Positions 23,759 to 32,573 of a DNA stretch of 32,820 nucleotides are shown one piece after another. This stretch comes from an uncultured Spartobacteria bacterium (GTDB taxonomy: Bacteria; Verrucomicrobiota; Verrucomicrobiia; Chthoniobacterales; Terrimicrobiaceae). The notes below the pieces were generated by a model. The model worked only from the letters and a program-made list of their open reading frames with translations. It made no database searches and was not told the DNA's origin. The position numbers were made by a program, and so were the translations under genes. Positions within the stretch are counted from its first letter, which is position 1. Each line of letters starts with the position of its first letter. The stretch covers positions 1-32,820 of the forward strand of contig CALCJD010000053.1 in NCBI GenBank assembly GCA_937960895.1, in the 5' to 3' direction.

Positions 23759-24925
23759 TTATTCGGACTTCTTTTCTCCGGCTCCCTGCGGGGGAGGCGG
23801 GGGTTGGGGAGATTGATGGGGCTGGACCTCGACTTTCATTCCGGATTTCACCCTTTCCACCCCGCCGACGACCACCTTGTCACCCGCCTTCAGGTTGCCA
23901 AACACCACCTGCAGCGGGCCCTGGGTCGGACCGAGCTTCACGGGGATGGTTGAAACGACATTGTCGGGACCGACCAGCGAAACGAGGTGATTGCCCTGCA
24001 ATTCCATCACCGCAGCCTGCGGGACCAGAAGGGCGTCCTTCAATTGCCGCACGGGAGCCGTGATCCGCGCAAAAAGTCCGGGACGCAGAAGCAGCCCCTC
24101 GTTGGGAAAGAGCGCCGTGACCTGTATGGATCCCGTGGCGACATTGACCTGACGGTTCACAAAATCGAAACGGCCCTTTTTCGGGTACACCGAGCCGTCC
24201 ACCAGCCGCAGTTCAATCACCCCCGGCGCCTCCCGTCCGGAGGTCTCCCTCTCGTTCAGAATGGCCGCGGCGGCGAGATATTCCTGTTCGGTGATGGAGA
24301 AATTCGCCTTGATCGGATCGATCTGCGACATCTGGGTCAGCACGGACGACGTGCCACCGGGACCGACGAGGTCGCCGATCTGCGCCTGGGCGACTCCGAC
24401 AATGCCGTCAAACGGGGCCGTGATCGTGCAATAGTCCAAATTGATCTGCGCGGTCTGCACCTGGGCCTGGGCGGCGGCCGCCGCGGCGATGTCCGCCTGG
24501 GCCGTCTGATACGCGGTGTCGTATTCCTGCTGGCTGATGACCTTGGTTTTGTAGAGTTCGGTCTGCCGATCCAGGGTGATCTTCGACAGCTGGGCCGCGG
24601 CCACGGCCTTTGCATAATTGGCCTCGGCCTGGGCCAGCGCCGCCACAAAGGGACGCTTGTCGATGGTGAAAAGCTCGGTGCCCTTCTTGACAAACGAACC
24701 CTCCTTGAAGTTCTGGGTCATCAGGTACCCGGTGACCTGCGCGCGGATTTCCGCGTTTTGACAGCCGTCAAGCAGGCCGACCCAGGTGCGGGTTGCCACC
24801 ACATCCTGCTGTTGCACCGGCGCCACGGTGACCACGGTGGGAGGGGAAACGGGAGCGGCCTTCTTTTCACAGGCCGCGAGGCCCGCGAAATTCAGGATGA
24901 CTATGGCGGCAAGCGCACGATTCAT
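23759..24925 (-). CDS. RND efflux periplasmic adaptor lipoprotein (MexA/AcrA-like)
   Basis: This encodes 388 residues. The N-terminus holds a lipoprotein signal with lipobox LAAC (Cys19), so the protein is anchored by lipid to the inner membrane. The order of domains is that of membrane fusion proteins: a lipoyl half (VGLLDGCQNAEIRAQVTGYL), a coiled-coil hairpin (about 95-160, alanine/glutamine-rich), the second lipoyl half (APFDGIVGVAQAQIGDLV), a beta-barrel and a membrane-proximal domain. The end is a proline- and glutamine-rich tail. It links the RND pump to an outer-membrane channel. It is the first gene of the operon with the transporter 9 bp downstream. It diverges from the HD-GYP gene over 106 bp. 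Confidence 0.95.
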   Translation of the reverse strand: MNRALAAIVILNFAGLAACEKKAAPVSPPTVVTVAPVQQQDVVATRTWVGLLDGCQNAEIRAQVTGYLMTQNFKEGSFVKKGTELFTIDKRPFVAALAQAEANYAKAVAAAQLSKITLDRQTELYKTKVISQQEYDTAYQTAQADIAAAAAAQAQVQTAQINLDYCTITAPFDGIVGVAQAQIGDLVGPGGTSSVLTQMSQIDPIKANFSITEQEYLAAAAILNERETSGREAPGVIELRLVDGSVYPKKGRFDFVNRQVNVATGSIQVTALFPNEGLLLRPGLFARITAPVRQLKDALLVPQAAVMELQGNHLVSLVGPDNVVSTIPVKLGPTQGPLQVVFGNLKAGDKVVVGGVERVKSGMKVEVQPHQSPQPPPPPQGAGEKKSE

Positions 24926-25031
24926 CCCGTTCGTAGCTATCCCCCGCTCCGGACCTTGTCAATCCGTCCGCCGTCCCGGTCGGGAAATTTGCCTTTTTGC
25001 GAAACAACCGGTATCCTTAAAGAATATCACC

Positions 25032-25871
25032 GTGCCGTACCCGCTCCTGACCACCGCAGCCCTGATGTTGTGCGCCCTCCTGGCCGCAACGGTTGTTTAT
25101 TTTGCGCTCACCCGGCAGCGGGCCAACCGTCTGCTGGCGGAACGGACGCGGGAAATGGAGCGCGCCCGGGAGGAACTCGCGGAGCAAAAGAGTCAGTTTG
25201 AGGCCGAAGTGGCGCGTCGCTCCCGGGAGATTGAGGCCATCAAGGACGCCACCATTCTCGCCTTGGCCGGACTGGCCGAAACACGCGACACCGACACGGG
25301 GGCGCACATCCGGCGGACCCAATTGTACATCAAGACCCTCGCCGAAGCCGCCCGCAAGGTTCCGGCCTACGCCTCGGCCCTGACCGGCGAAACGATCACC
25401 CTTTTGTACAAGACCGCCCCGCTTCACGACATCGGCAAAGTGGGCATTCCGGACCGGATCCTTTTCAAGCCCGGCCCTCTCACCGAGGAGGAATTTGCCA
25501 TCATGAAGGAGCACACGACGCTGGGCGGTCGCGCCATTTCCCAGGCCCAGAAGCAGCTTGGCATCAGCACGAGCTTCCTGCAGCTGGCCCACGAAATCGC
25601 CACCACCCATCATGAAAAATGGGACGGCACCGGATATCCCGCCGGTTTGCGCGGCGAGCAAATTCCGCTCTCCGGCCGACTGATGGCCATTGCCGACGTC
25701 TACGACGCCCTGCGCAGCCGCCGGGTGTACAAAAAGGCCATGAGCCACGAAGAAGCGTGCGAAATCATCCGCCGCGACGCGGGCCGCCAGTTCGACCCCG
25801 CCCTGACCGACGTCTTCGACAGGGTTCACGAGGACTTCCGCCGCATCTCGGAAACCTACGCGGACGAATAG
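25032..25871 (+). CDS. Membrane-anchored HD-GYP domain phosphodiesterase
   Basis: This encodes 279 residues from a GTG at 25032. The open frame continues upstream but has no protein-like start. A transmembrane segment (about 5-26) is followed by a coiled coil with many E, R and A (30-75) and then the HD-GYP domain. Metal and catalytic residues visible are H132-D133 in HDIGKVGIPD, H193-H194 in THHEKWDGTGYP with the GYP at 201-203, and D in MAIADVYDAL. HD-GYP enzymes usually break down cyclic di-GMP, controlling motility and biofilm. There is no receiver domain, so the signal may enter through the membrane segment or the coiled coil. It stands alone between the efflux operon (divergent) and the GlcD-like gene (convergent). 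Confidence 0.9.
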   Translation: MPYPLLTTAALMLCALLAATVVYFALTRQRANRLLAERTREMERAREELAEQKSQFEAEVARRSREIEAIKDATILALAGLAETRDTDTGAHIRRTQLYIKTLAEAARKVPAYASALTGETITLLYKTAPLHDIGKVGIPDRILFKPGPLTEEEFAIMKEHTTLGGRAISQAQKQLGISTSFLQLAHEIATTHHEKWDGTGYPAGLRGEQIPLSGRLMAIADVYDALRSRRVYKKAMSHEEACEIIRRDAGRQFDPALTDVFDRVHEDFRRISETYADE

Positions 25872-26027
25872 CCTCCGCGAAATTCCCGCCGCGCCGCTCC
25901 TTCAAAATCGCGTCCATGCAAACGCCCGGGAGGTCAGCCTCCGGCTGGTCCCACTTCCAAAAATCCCCGGCCGCGCCGCACCTGAACGCACCCCGCAGGC
26001 CGGAGCGTGAGCCCGAACGGCGCGGGA

Positions 26028-27419
26028 TCAATCCACGAACTTGCCCGGATTGATCAGATCCTTCGGATCAAGCGCCCGTTTGATGGCGCGGTGCAGGGCA
26101 CGGTTTTCATGGGAAACCGCCAGCGGCCACCAGCGTTTTTTGGCGATGCCGATGCCGTGTTCCCCGGTGATGGCGCCGCCCCAGGCGAGAATCTGACCGA
26201 AGAGTTCATCCAGTGCGGCGTCGGCGCGGGCGCGAATGTCGGGGTCTCCGTATTCGCCCACCATGATGTTGGTGTGGATGTTGCCATCGCCGGCATGACC
26301 GAAACACGCGATGGGAAAGCCGCTGCGTTTTTGCAGTCCCTGGGCAAATTCGACGAGATCCACCAGGCGTCCGCGGGGAACGACAATGTCCTCGTTGAGC
26401 TTTTTCAATCCCGTGGCCTTGAGCGATTCGGAAAACGCCCGGCGCAGGTCCCACAGTTTTTCACACGCCGCCTCGGTGGTGGCGGTTTCGATCGCCGTGG
26501 CGCCGCGGACGGCGAGCAGACGGGCCAGTTCCTTCACCTCGCTCCGCACGCTGGCGGCCTGACCGTCGATCTCGATCAAGAGATGCGCCTTCCCGGGGGG
26601 AAATTTCGCTCCCGGTCTGAACTCCCGCGCGGCCTCGAGCGTGAAATTGTCGGCCACCTCCACGGCGGCGGGAAGAAATCCGTGGGCAAAAACCTCCTGG
26701 ATCGCGCGCGCCGCCATCCGCATCGTGCGAAAGCCCGCGGAAAGGGCCGCGCGGGCCGGCGGCAGGGGCAGAAGGCGCAGCGTGGCCTCCGTGATCACCC
26801 CGAGCAGCCCCTCCGATCCGGTGAACAATCCCACCAGGTCGAAACCGGTTTTGTTTTTGTGCGTGCGTCCGCCGCAGCGAACGATGTCCCCGTTGGCCAG
26901 GACCACCTCGAGCCCGAGCACGTAGCTGCGGGTCACGCCGTATTTCAGGCACCGCGGTCCCCCGGCGTTGGTGGCGATGTTGCCGCCGATGCTGCAATCC
27001 TTCAGGCTCGCGGGATCGGGCGGATAAAAGAGTTTCTTCGCGCGGGCCGCCTCCTGGAGTTTTCCGGTGATCACTCCCGGCTCCACCACCGCGACAAAAT
27101 CGGCGGCACTGATTTCCTTGATGCGATTCAGTCCCATCATGGCCAGAACGATTCCGCCCTTCGAAGGCACGCAGCCGCCCACATAGCCGTAACCCGCCCC
27201 GCGGGTCGTGACCGGCAGTCCGTTTGCGGCGGCCACCTTCATCACATGGGAAACATCGGCGGCATTTTTCGGAATCACGGCGAGATCGGGCTGATTCGCC
27301 GCGAACCATTTGTCGCCGGCAAATTCCGCGAGACGCTGCGGATCGGTGACGACGGCATCGGCTCCCAGACGGCGTTTCAACTGCGTGACGGCGGTACGGA
27401 CGGACTTCAATCGGCTCAT
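26028..27419 (-). CDS. FAD-linked glycolate/D-lactate dehydrogenase, GlcD-like
   Basis: This encodes 463 residues of the FAD_binding_4/FAD-oxidase_C type. The FAD domain shows VTTRGAGYGYVGGCVPSKGGIVLAMMGLNRI, KDCSIGGNIATNAGGPRCLKYGVTR and FTGSEGLLGVITEATLRLLPLP. The C-terminal half ends with GHAGDGNIHTN and GEHGIGIAKKRW, which hold the conserved His residues for substrate and metal. The family oxidises glycolate, D-lactate or similar 2-hydroxy acids and passes electrons to quinone or a partner protein. No iron-sulphur GlcF or GlcE gene is adjacent, so it may work alone, as single-chain D-lactate dehydrogenases do. The symporter gene lies 80 bp upstream on the same strand, so both may be one operon for uptake and oxidation of a hydroxy acid. 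Confidence 0.92.
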   Translation of the reverse strand: MSRLKSVRTAVTQLKRRLGADAVVTDPQRLAEFAGDKWFAANQPDLAVIPKNAADVSHVMKVAAANGLPVTTRGAGYGYVGGCVPSKGGIVLAMMGLNRIKEISAADFVAVVEPGVITGKLQEAARAKKLFYPPDPASLKDCSIGGNIATNAGGPRCLKYGVTRSYVLGLEVVLANGDIVRCGGRTHKNKTGFDLVGLFTGSEGLLGVITEATLRLLPLPPARAALSAGFRTMRMAARAIQEVFAHGFLPAAVEVADNFTLEAAREFRPGAKFPPGKAHLLIEIDGQAASVRSEVKELARLLAVRGATAIETATTEAACEKLWDLRRAFSESLKATGLKKLNEDIVVPRGRLVDLVEFAQGLQKRSGFPIACFGHAGDGNIHTNIMVGEYGDPDIRARADAALDELFGQILAWGGAITGEHGIGIAKKRWWPLAVSHENRALHRAIKRALDPKDLINPGKFVD

Positions 27420-27499
27420 GGACGTCCGTCAGTCTGGCCCGGGGAGGCACGCGGCTCAATCTTCAATCTCCGCAGCGCCCGATCTTTTCGGATACCTTT

Positions 27500-29659
27500 T
27501 CAACGCCCCACCCCGAGAACATTTCGCAGGATGGACCAGCGTGGTTCCGGATCCTGCCGGGGCTGGTGTTGTATCCAGTAGGCGGTCTGGCCTTGTTCGA
27601 ATCCGTCGGCGCGTTTCAGCGCCAGCCAGTAATTGACGAAATTCGCAAACTCCTCGGACTCCTCCGGCATGAGGTAGGCAAAAAGATAAGGATCTCCCGA
27701 ATCTGCCGGTTCCACGGCGGCCAGCCGGGGATGGGCCGCCGCCATCGCCTCCGCCTGCACCAACGTCCAGATGGCGGCATCGATTTTCGAAAAATCCGGT
27801 GGCGAGTCGTAGTCGGGTACCACGACAATCTCGGCGTGGGGGAAGGTACGCTTCACACGCGGGATCAACACCGGATCGTTGAACACCCCGATGCGCACAC
27901 CGGGACGGTTGTTGATCTGCTCCCGCGTGCGAAACTCGGAAACACGCTCGCGCGGCAGGAAAAAGGCCAGCGGACTTTGATAATACGGCGTGGAAACCCG
28001 CAGGGTGAGCAGGCGGTCCTCGGTCACATAGATGCCCGCCATGGCGATGTCGAACTTCCCGGCGGCCAGGTCCGAGGCCAACGTCTGCCACTTGAAGGGA
28101 ATGAGCCGCAGCCGGACATTCATATCCGCGGCCAGTTGATAGGCAAAGGCGATGTCGTAGCCGGTCAGCTGACCCGCGGAGTTGCGGTAGGAAAAGGGAA
28201 TGATGCCGTCGTTGTAGCCCACCCGGAGTTCCCCGGTCTGCTGGATGCGCTCCATCACCGGCTGCCGTTGCGCCGGAGGAGAGGCATGAGGGTCTTCGAT
28301 CACCTGGACGGCGGCCGTCAGCGCCGGATCAAGCGAAAAACCCAAATACGGATTGATCCGATTCTTCTGCAATTCGGCGGACAACCATCGGCCGCCCCAC
28401 CCCGCCCCGCCGGCGAGGAACAGGGCCACAACAACCACGGTCAGCAGCGGCAGGAGCCGCAGGCGGATTTTTCCATAATACGCCAGGGTGACCGCAAAAC
28501 TGAGAAACGCGAATCCCGCCACCGACACGATGACCTGGCCGTATCGCGTCAGCGCCATGAGTCCGACATAAAGGGCGGTGGTTCCCTGCGGCAGCCCGAG
28601 CCAGCCGGAAAGAAAGGTCACGGAATCGACCGAGGATGTCGGGGAACCCACACAGGAGACCAGGGACACAAAGGGCAGCAGCCAGTCCTTCGCGGCCGGA
28701 ACTTCCACGCCGTTGAGTGAGGCCGCGAAGAGGACAAACAGATAGACAAAGAAATTTCCGAGCTGACCAAAGGGATAGGCGACGGAAATGTTCGTGCGAA
28801 TGACCTCGTCCCGCTCGGGGTCCCTGACGCCGCAGTGCTCGGCCAACCGCTGGGTGGCGGCCGTGATGTAGGGCAAAGCCGCCACGGAAAGGGTCGTCAC
28901 GAGCGAGATCACAAACGCCGAACGGATCTCCCGCAGCACCTCAAGGGATTTCCAGGGCGTCAGTGCCGCCAGACACGCCGGCAGAACCCAAAAGGCGAGC
29001 CCCAGCGCGCCGACGAAGAAGAGCAGGAAAAAGACCGTAATGGATTCGAGTTCCGCAATCCGCAGGGTGCCGGCCTCCGAGGCGAAGATGGCAAACACGG
29101 CCAGCGGCGCAAACTTCACCACGCCATTCCAGAAGGTGAGGCTGGTGAGGCGGACGCTTTCCAGCACGGCCAGGAGCGCCTCCTTTTCCTTCACATGCTG
29201 GAGGGCCACGCCGAAGAAGACGCAGAAGAGGATCACCGCCGGCACGTAATTCTTACTCAATGCGGCAAACGGATCACTCGGGATGAGCATCTCCAAAAGG
29301 GAAGGACCGGCCGTCGCGGAAACGGAAGGCACGTAGCTCAGGGGCAGCGCCGCCGGGATTCCCGTGGCAAGCACGATCAGCACCGCAAAAACGAGCACCC
29401 ACAACGCCACATAAAACACCCATCCCTTGCGCAGGAGTCGGGCGGCATCGGAGGGACTCATCCGTCCCAGTCCATGCAGCAACGAACAAACCAGATAAGG
29501 GTACACCGCGACCTCAAGGAGCATGGCGTAGACCTCTCCCACCGGCTTGAGCAACGCGGCGTAGTCTCCGACAAAGATCCCGGTAAAAATCCCGCCCGCA
29601 ACGCCGGCCAGGACCAACCACACGGACAGCGACACCGGCTTGGTGGGGGGAGCGGGCAT
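27500..29659 (-). CDS. Dicarboxylate/amino-acid:cation symporter fused to a solute-binding domain
   Basis: This encodes 719 residues. Residues 1 to about 430 are an SDF (DAACS, GltP/DctA-like) transporter with many membrane segments, including the re-entrant loop SCVGSPTSSVDSVTF. Residues 469 to about 700 are an amino-acid-type solute-binding domain (SBP_bac_3): ELRVGYNDGIIPFSYRN, LTGYDIAFAYQLAADM, LAAGKFDIAMAGIYVTEDR and LRVSTPYYQSP. The binding domain would follow the last membrane segment and sit in the periplasm, handing solute to the transporter. In TM7 the canonical NMDGT is replaced by NFFVY (302-306), so sodium and substrate binding must differ. The ATG at 29659 is chosen because the SDF opening follows directly; an upstream ATG at 29719 would add 20 polar residues. 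It probably forms an operon with the GlcD-like gene. Confidence 0.9.
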   Translation of the reverse strand: MPAPPTKPVSLSVWLVLAGVAGGIFTGIFVGDYAALLKPVGEVYAMLLEVAVYPYLVCSLLHGLGRMSPSDAARLLRKGWVFYVALWVLVFAVLIVLATGIPAALPLSYVPSVSATAGPSLLEMLIPSDPFAALSKNYVPAVILFCVFFGVALQHVKEKEALLAVLESVRLTSLTFWNGVVKFAPLAVFAIFASEAGTLRIAELESITVFFLLFFVGALGLAFWVLPACLAALTPWKSLEVLREIRSAFVISLVTTLSVAALPYITAATQRLAEHCGVRDPERDEVIRTNISVAYPFGQLGNFFVYLFVLFAASLNGVEVPAAKDWLLPFVSLVSCVGSPTSSVDSVTFLSGWLGLPQGTTALYVGLMALTRYGQVIVSVAGFAFLSFAVTLAYYGKIRLRLLPLLTVVVVALFLAGGAGWGGRWLSAELQKNRINPYLGFSLDPALTAAVQVIEDPHASPPAQRQPVMERIQQTGELRVGYNDGIIPFSYRNSAGQLTGYDIAFAYQLAADMNVRLRLIPFKWQTLASDLAAGKFDIAMAGIYVTEDRLLTLRVSTPYYQSPLAFFLPRERVSEFRTREQINNRPGVRIGVFNDPVLIPRVKRTFPHAEIVVVPDYDSPPDFSKIDAAIWTLVQAEAMAAAHPRLAAVEPADSGDPYLFAYLMPEESEEFANFVNYWLALKRADGFEQGQTAYWIQHQPRQDPEPRWSILRNVLGVGR

Positions 29660-29766
29660 GCAGCCAGCATTTTCGGTTCGCGACCGAATCGCAATCCCGA
29701 TGTGCACGGATCTTGTCACGCGGCATTGCCTTTTCCCCGGCAGGAAATCAATCTCTGCGCCGGAAA

Positions 29767-31608
29767 ATGAAAAACATCGTCGTCCTCGACGCCCACACGC
29801 TCAGCCCGCTGCAACCCGGAGAACAGTCGCCGTTCCACCCGAGTTGGGACGCCCTGGCCGCCCTTGGCCCGCTGCAACTTCATCCGCGCACCAAACCCGA
29901 GGAGGTCGTGGCCCGCGCCCAGGACGCCCAGATTCTCCTGACCAACAAGGCCGTGGTCACCGCGGAACACATCAATGCCCTCCCCCAGCTCGAATACATC
30001 GGCGTCATGGCCACCGGATACAACGTGGTCGATCTTGAGGCCGCCCGGGCCCGCGGCATTCCGGTGACCAATGTTCCCGGTTACGGCACCGCCTCCGTCG
30101 CCCAGCACGTCTTTGCCCTCCTTCTCGAACTGGCCGCCCACGTGGGCGCCACCGATGCCGCCGTCAAAAACGGCGACTGGTCCCGTTGTCCGGACTTCAG
30201 TTTCACCGTCTCACCCTTCATCGAACTGGCCGGCAAGACCTTGGGAATTGTCGGCTATGGCACGATCGGCCGGGCCGTCGCCCGCATCGCCACCGCCTTT
30301 GGCATGCGTGTGCTGGCCACCTCCCGCACCCCGAAACCCACCGGGGAGGGCGTGGAATGGGCCACGTTCGACGAACTCCTGCGTTTGTCCGACGTCGTCA
30401 CCCTCCATTGCCCGCTCACCGGGGAAACCCGGCATCTGATCAACCGAGAGACCCTCGCGCAGATGAAACCGACGGCCTTCCTCATCAACACCGGCCGCGG
30501 TCCCCTGATCGACGAAGAGGCTCTGGCCTCGGCCCTGAAAAACCACACCATCGCGGGTTTCGCCGGCGACGTGCTCAGCGCGGAACCTCCCCCGCCCTCC
30601 AATCCCCTCCTGACCGCGCCCCGCACCGTCATCACTCCGCACATCGCCTGGGCCAGCGTGGAAGCGCGCTCGCGCCTGATGAACCTCGTGGCAAAAAACA
30701 TCCTGGATTTTCTCGCGGGAACACCCGCCAACGTGGTGAATGGGGTCGGCGCATCCCCTGAGGAACCCTCCGCCGTGGTCCTGCCAGCCGTCGAAGCGAC
30801 CTCCGACGCGATTGAGATTTCCCCGGAAGAAACCACTCCTCAGGACCAGGCCGCCCGGCCTTTCGACGCCCGGGAAACCGCCGAACCTGCATCCGAAACT
30901 CCGGCCTCGTCCGAATCTCCCGACGAAACCGCCGAAACCCCGTCTTTTTCAACAACCCCAGCGGAAACCTTCCCGTCGGAGCCGTCGGCCGGGGAACAAC
31001 CCGCCGCCCACCCGGAGGAGTCCGCCTCAACGGAACCGGAGCAATCTGCGACAAGCGTTTCCCCCACCGAGGAAGCCCCCGTTCCGGATTCGTCAGCCGA
31101 ACCGGGAACTTCCCACGTGGAATTCCCGGTCGAATTGGCCCCTTCCGCTCCGAGCCCGGTGGCGCCGGCCTCCCCGACCGGTCCCCTCTTGTCCGAGCAA
31201 CCCACCAGCGCCGGCACACCGGAACCCGGTTTTTCAAATCCGAGTGCTCCCGGCGTGGAAACCGGCTTGGCTGACGAGGCTCCCGTTCCGGCGGGTGAAA
31301 CTCAACCGGAGGCCACAAACGAGGCCATCGCGGAGGGCGGGCCGTCTCCTTTTACGGGCGACGCGGAACCGGCTGCCCCTGCGGATTTCCCCGCGAATGA
31401 ACCCCCCGTGATCGCCGAGTCTTCGCAGCCCGCCTCCTCGGAAGCGGAAGATTCCCTGACACGACCTGCCGACGTCCCGGCTTCGGATTCAAGAGTCGAA
31501 ACCGAGGAAGGCTCCACGGTGTCAGCCGCGCCCCCCTCTCCGGAGAATTCCGGGGAAAACACCGGTTCTTCCGAAAACCGGCCTTCGAGCCACGTGGGAA
31601 GTCACTGA
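29767..31608 (+). CDS. D-2-hydroxyacid dehydrogenase with a long disordered C-terminal tail
   Basis: This encodes 613 residues, where family members are usually 310-330. Residues 1 to about 325 are a complete NAD-dependent D-2-hydroxyacid dehydrogenase. They include the Rossmann motif GIVGYGTIG (G163, G165, G168), R244 in NTGRGPLID, E273 in DVLSAEP and H292 in TPHIAWAS, which are the catalytic Arg, Glu and His. The family reduces glyoxylate, hydroxypyruvate or other 2-keto acids. The domain ends normally at ANVVN, and 288 residues follow that are rich in P, E, S, T and A, acidic, and without hydrophobic core or Cys. No break in frame or change of strand is seen, so the tail is truly encoded. 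Its role is unknown. The gene diverges from the symporter/GlcD pair over 107 bp, so the three may serve glycolate/glyoxylate metabolism. Confidence 0.92.
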   Translation: MKNIVVLDAHTLSPLQPGEQSPFHPSWDALAALGPLQLHPRTKPEEVVARAQDAQILLTNKAVVTAEHINALPQLEYIGVMATGYNVVDLEAARARGIPVTNVPGYGTASVAQHVFALLLELAAHVGATDAAVKNGDWSRCPDFSFTVSPFIELAGKTLGIVGYGTIGRAVARIATAFGMRVLATSRTPKPTGEGVEWATFDELLRLSDVVTLHCPLTGETRHLINRETLAQMKPTAFLINTGRGPLIDEEALASALKNHTIAGFAGDVLSAEPPPPSNPLLTAPRTVITPHIAWASVEARSRLMNLVAKNILDFLAGTPANVVNGVGASPEEPSAVVLPAVEATSDAIEISPEETTPQDQAARPFDARETAEPASETPASSESPDETAETPSFSTTPAETFPSEPSAGEQPAAHPEESASTEPEQSATSVSPTEEAPVPDSSAEPGTSHVEFPVELAPSAPSPVAPASPTGPLLSEQPTSAGTPEPGFSNPSAPGVETGLADEAPVPAGETQPEATNEAIAEGGPSPFTGDAEPAAPADFPANEPPVIAESSQPASSEAEDSLTRPADVPASDSRVETEEGSTVSAAPPSPENSGENTGSSENRPSSHVGSH

Positions 31609-31615
31609 TTTGATC

Positions 31616-31639
31616 ATCCCCCGGCTCCGGCCGGGGGAT
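31616..31639. terminator. Hairpin between convergent genes
   Basis: ATCCCCCGG (31616-31624) and CCGGGGGAT (31631-31639) form a perfect 9-bp stem with a 6-base loop. It fills most of the 31-bp gap between the dehydrogenase stop and the stop of the convergent upp gene. There is no T run, but position and stem strength suit a terminator for both genes. Confidence 0.6.
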
Positions 31640-32278
31640 TCACGTTCCAAAATAACGATCCCCGGCATCCCCCAGGCCGGGCACGATGTAACACCGTTCG
31701 TTCAGGCCGGGATCCAGGGCGGCCAGGAAGATGGAGACGTCCGGGTGTTGACGGCGAAAAAATTCGACTCCGGGTACACACCCCACCAGGGCCACCAGCC
31801 GCAGGTTGGTCACCCCGCACCGCTTCAACTCCGCCGCCGCGTCCGCGGAACTGTGTCCGGTCGCCAGCATGGGATCGACCAGAAAGACCTCGGCATTCCC
31901 CAGTTCGGGCGGCGCCTTGAAATAATAACTCCGAGGCTCGAAGGTCTTTTCGTCACGGTACATCCCGACATGTCCCACCCGCGCCTGAGGTAAAACATCC
32001 AGCATAGCCTCCGCCATGCCCAAACCCGCTCGAAGAATCGGGACAATGATCACCTTCTTCGCGACCTTGTACCCCGTGCACCCCTGCAGGGGCGTCTCGA
32101 TCGGAATTTCCGTCAAAGGCAGATCCCGCGTCGCCTCAAACGCCACCAAGGCCGTGAGCTCCCGCAACGTCCGACGAAACAACTCCCGGGAGGTTTCCTT
32201 GTTCCGCAGCACCGTCACCTTGCTCTTCACAAGGGGATGATCCACCACCGTGCACCCTGGAATCCTCGACGCAGCCAT
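31640..32278 (-). CDS. upp: Uracil phosphoribosyltransferase
   Basis: This encodes 212 residues, the normal length. It makes UMP from uracil and phosphoribosyl pyrophosphate in the cytoplasm, salvaging pyrimidines. The visible signatures are TVLRNKETSRELFRRTL near the start, VPILRAGLGM, the PRPP-binding motif VFLVDPMLATGHSSADA, and the uracil-binding end IVPGLGDAGDRYFGT. The ATG at 32278 gives the usual VVDHPLVKSKVT opening. It is a single gene that converges on the dehydrogenase gene and has a long upstream region. No attenuator or PyrR site was recognised. Confidence 0.97.
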   Translation of the reverse strand: MAASRIPGCTVVDHPLVKSKVTVLRNKETSRELFRRTLRELTALVAFEATRDLPLTEIPIETPLQGCTGYKVAKKVIIVPILRAGLGMAEAMLDVLPQARVGHVGMYRDEKTFEPRSYYFKAPPELGNAEVFLVDPMLATGHSSADAAAELKRCGVTNLRLVALVGCVPGVEFFRRQHPDVSIFLAALDPGLNERCYIVPGLGDAGDRYFGT

Positions 32279-32573
32279 GGCGCGCTTTTACGGGACACTT
32301 GGCTGAAGCACAAGCTTGCAGATCATGCGCTCAGATCGCTTTTTTGCATCCCCGCACTTTCGCTATTACGCATAACTGCATACGCCCGATCGTCAACACA
32401 TCTCGCGAGCCACCGAATCCTGCGCCCTCCCCTTTGCAGAAAGCCTCCATCGGAGAAAATCCCAGGTTTCTCCTTCCAACAGCGAGACTCGGGCCGAGGA
32501 ATTTCCGGGGAAATTTTTAAATGTAAAAATATGTGATAATGCTTTGGTTATAATTGATTATCGTAAATTTTTT
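32279..32573. other. 295-bp intergenic region with AT-rich end
   Basis: No gene is supported. The upp promoter on the minus strand should lie in the first part, though no clear boxes are visible. The last 65 bases (about 32510-32573) are strikingly AT-rich compared with the rest of the window and carry TATAAT at 32549-32554 and TGTGATAAT at 32532-32540, an extended -10-like sequence. Confidence 0.5.
32532..32554 (+). promoter_or_regulatory. Possible promoter in AT-rich stretch
   Basis: TATAAT (32549-32554) matches the -10 consensus exactly but has no good -35. TGTGATAAT (32532-32540) fits an extended -10, which needs no -35. Both face the truncated ORF that starts at 32574. AT-richness alone makes such matches likely, so confidence is modest. 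Confidence 0.4.

Noticed and set aside
21071..23953. 960-residue open frame on the plus strand
   Set aside because: It is the mirror of the RND transporter gene, rich in H, G, R and D, with no family resemblance.
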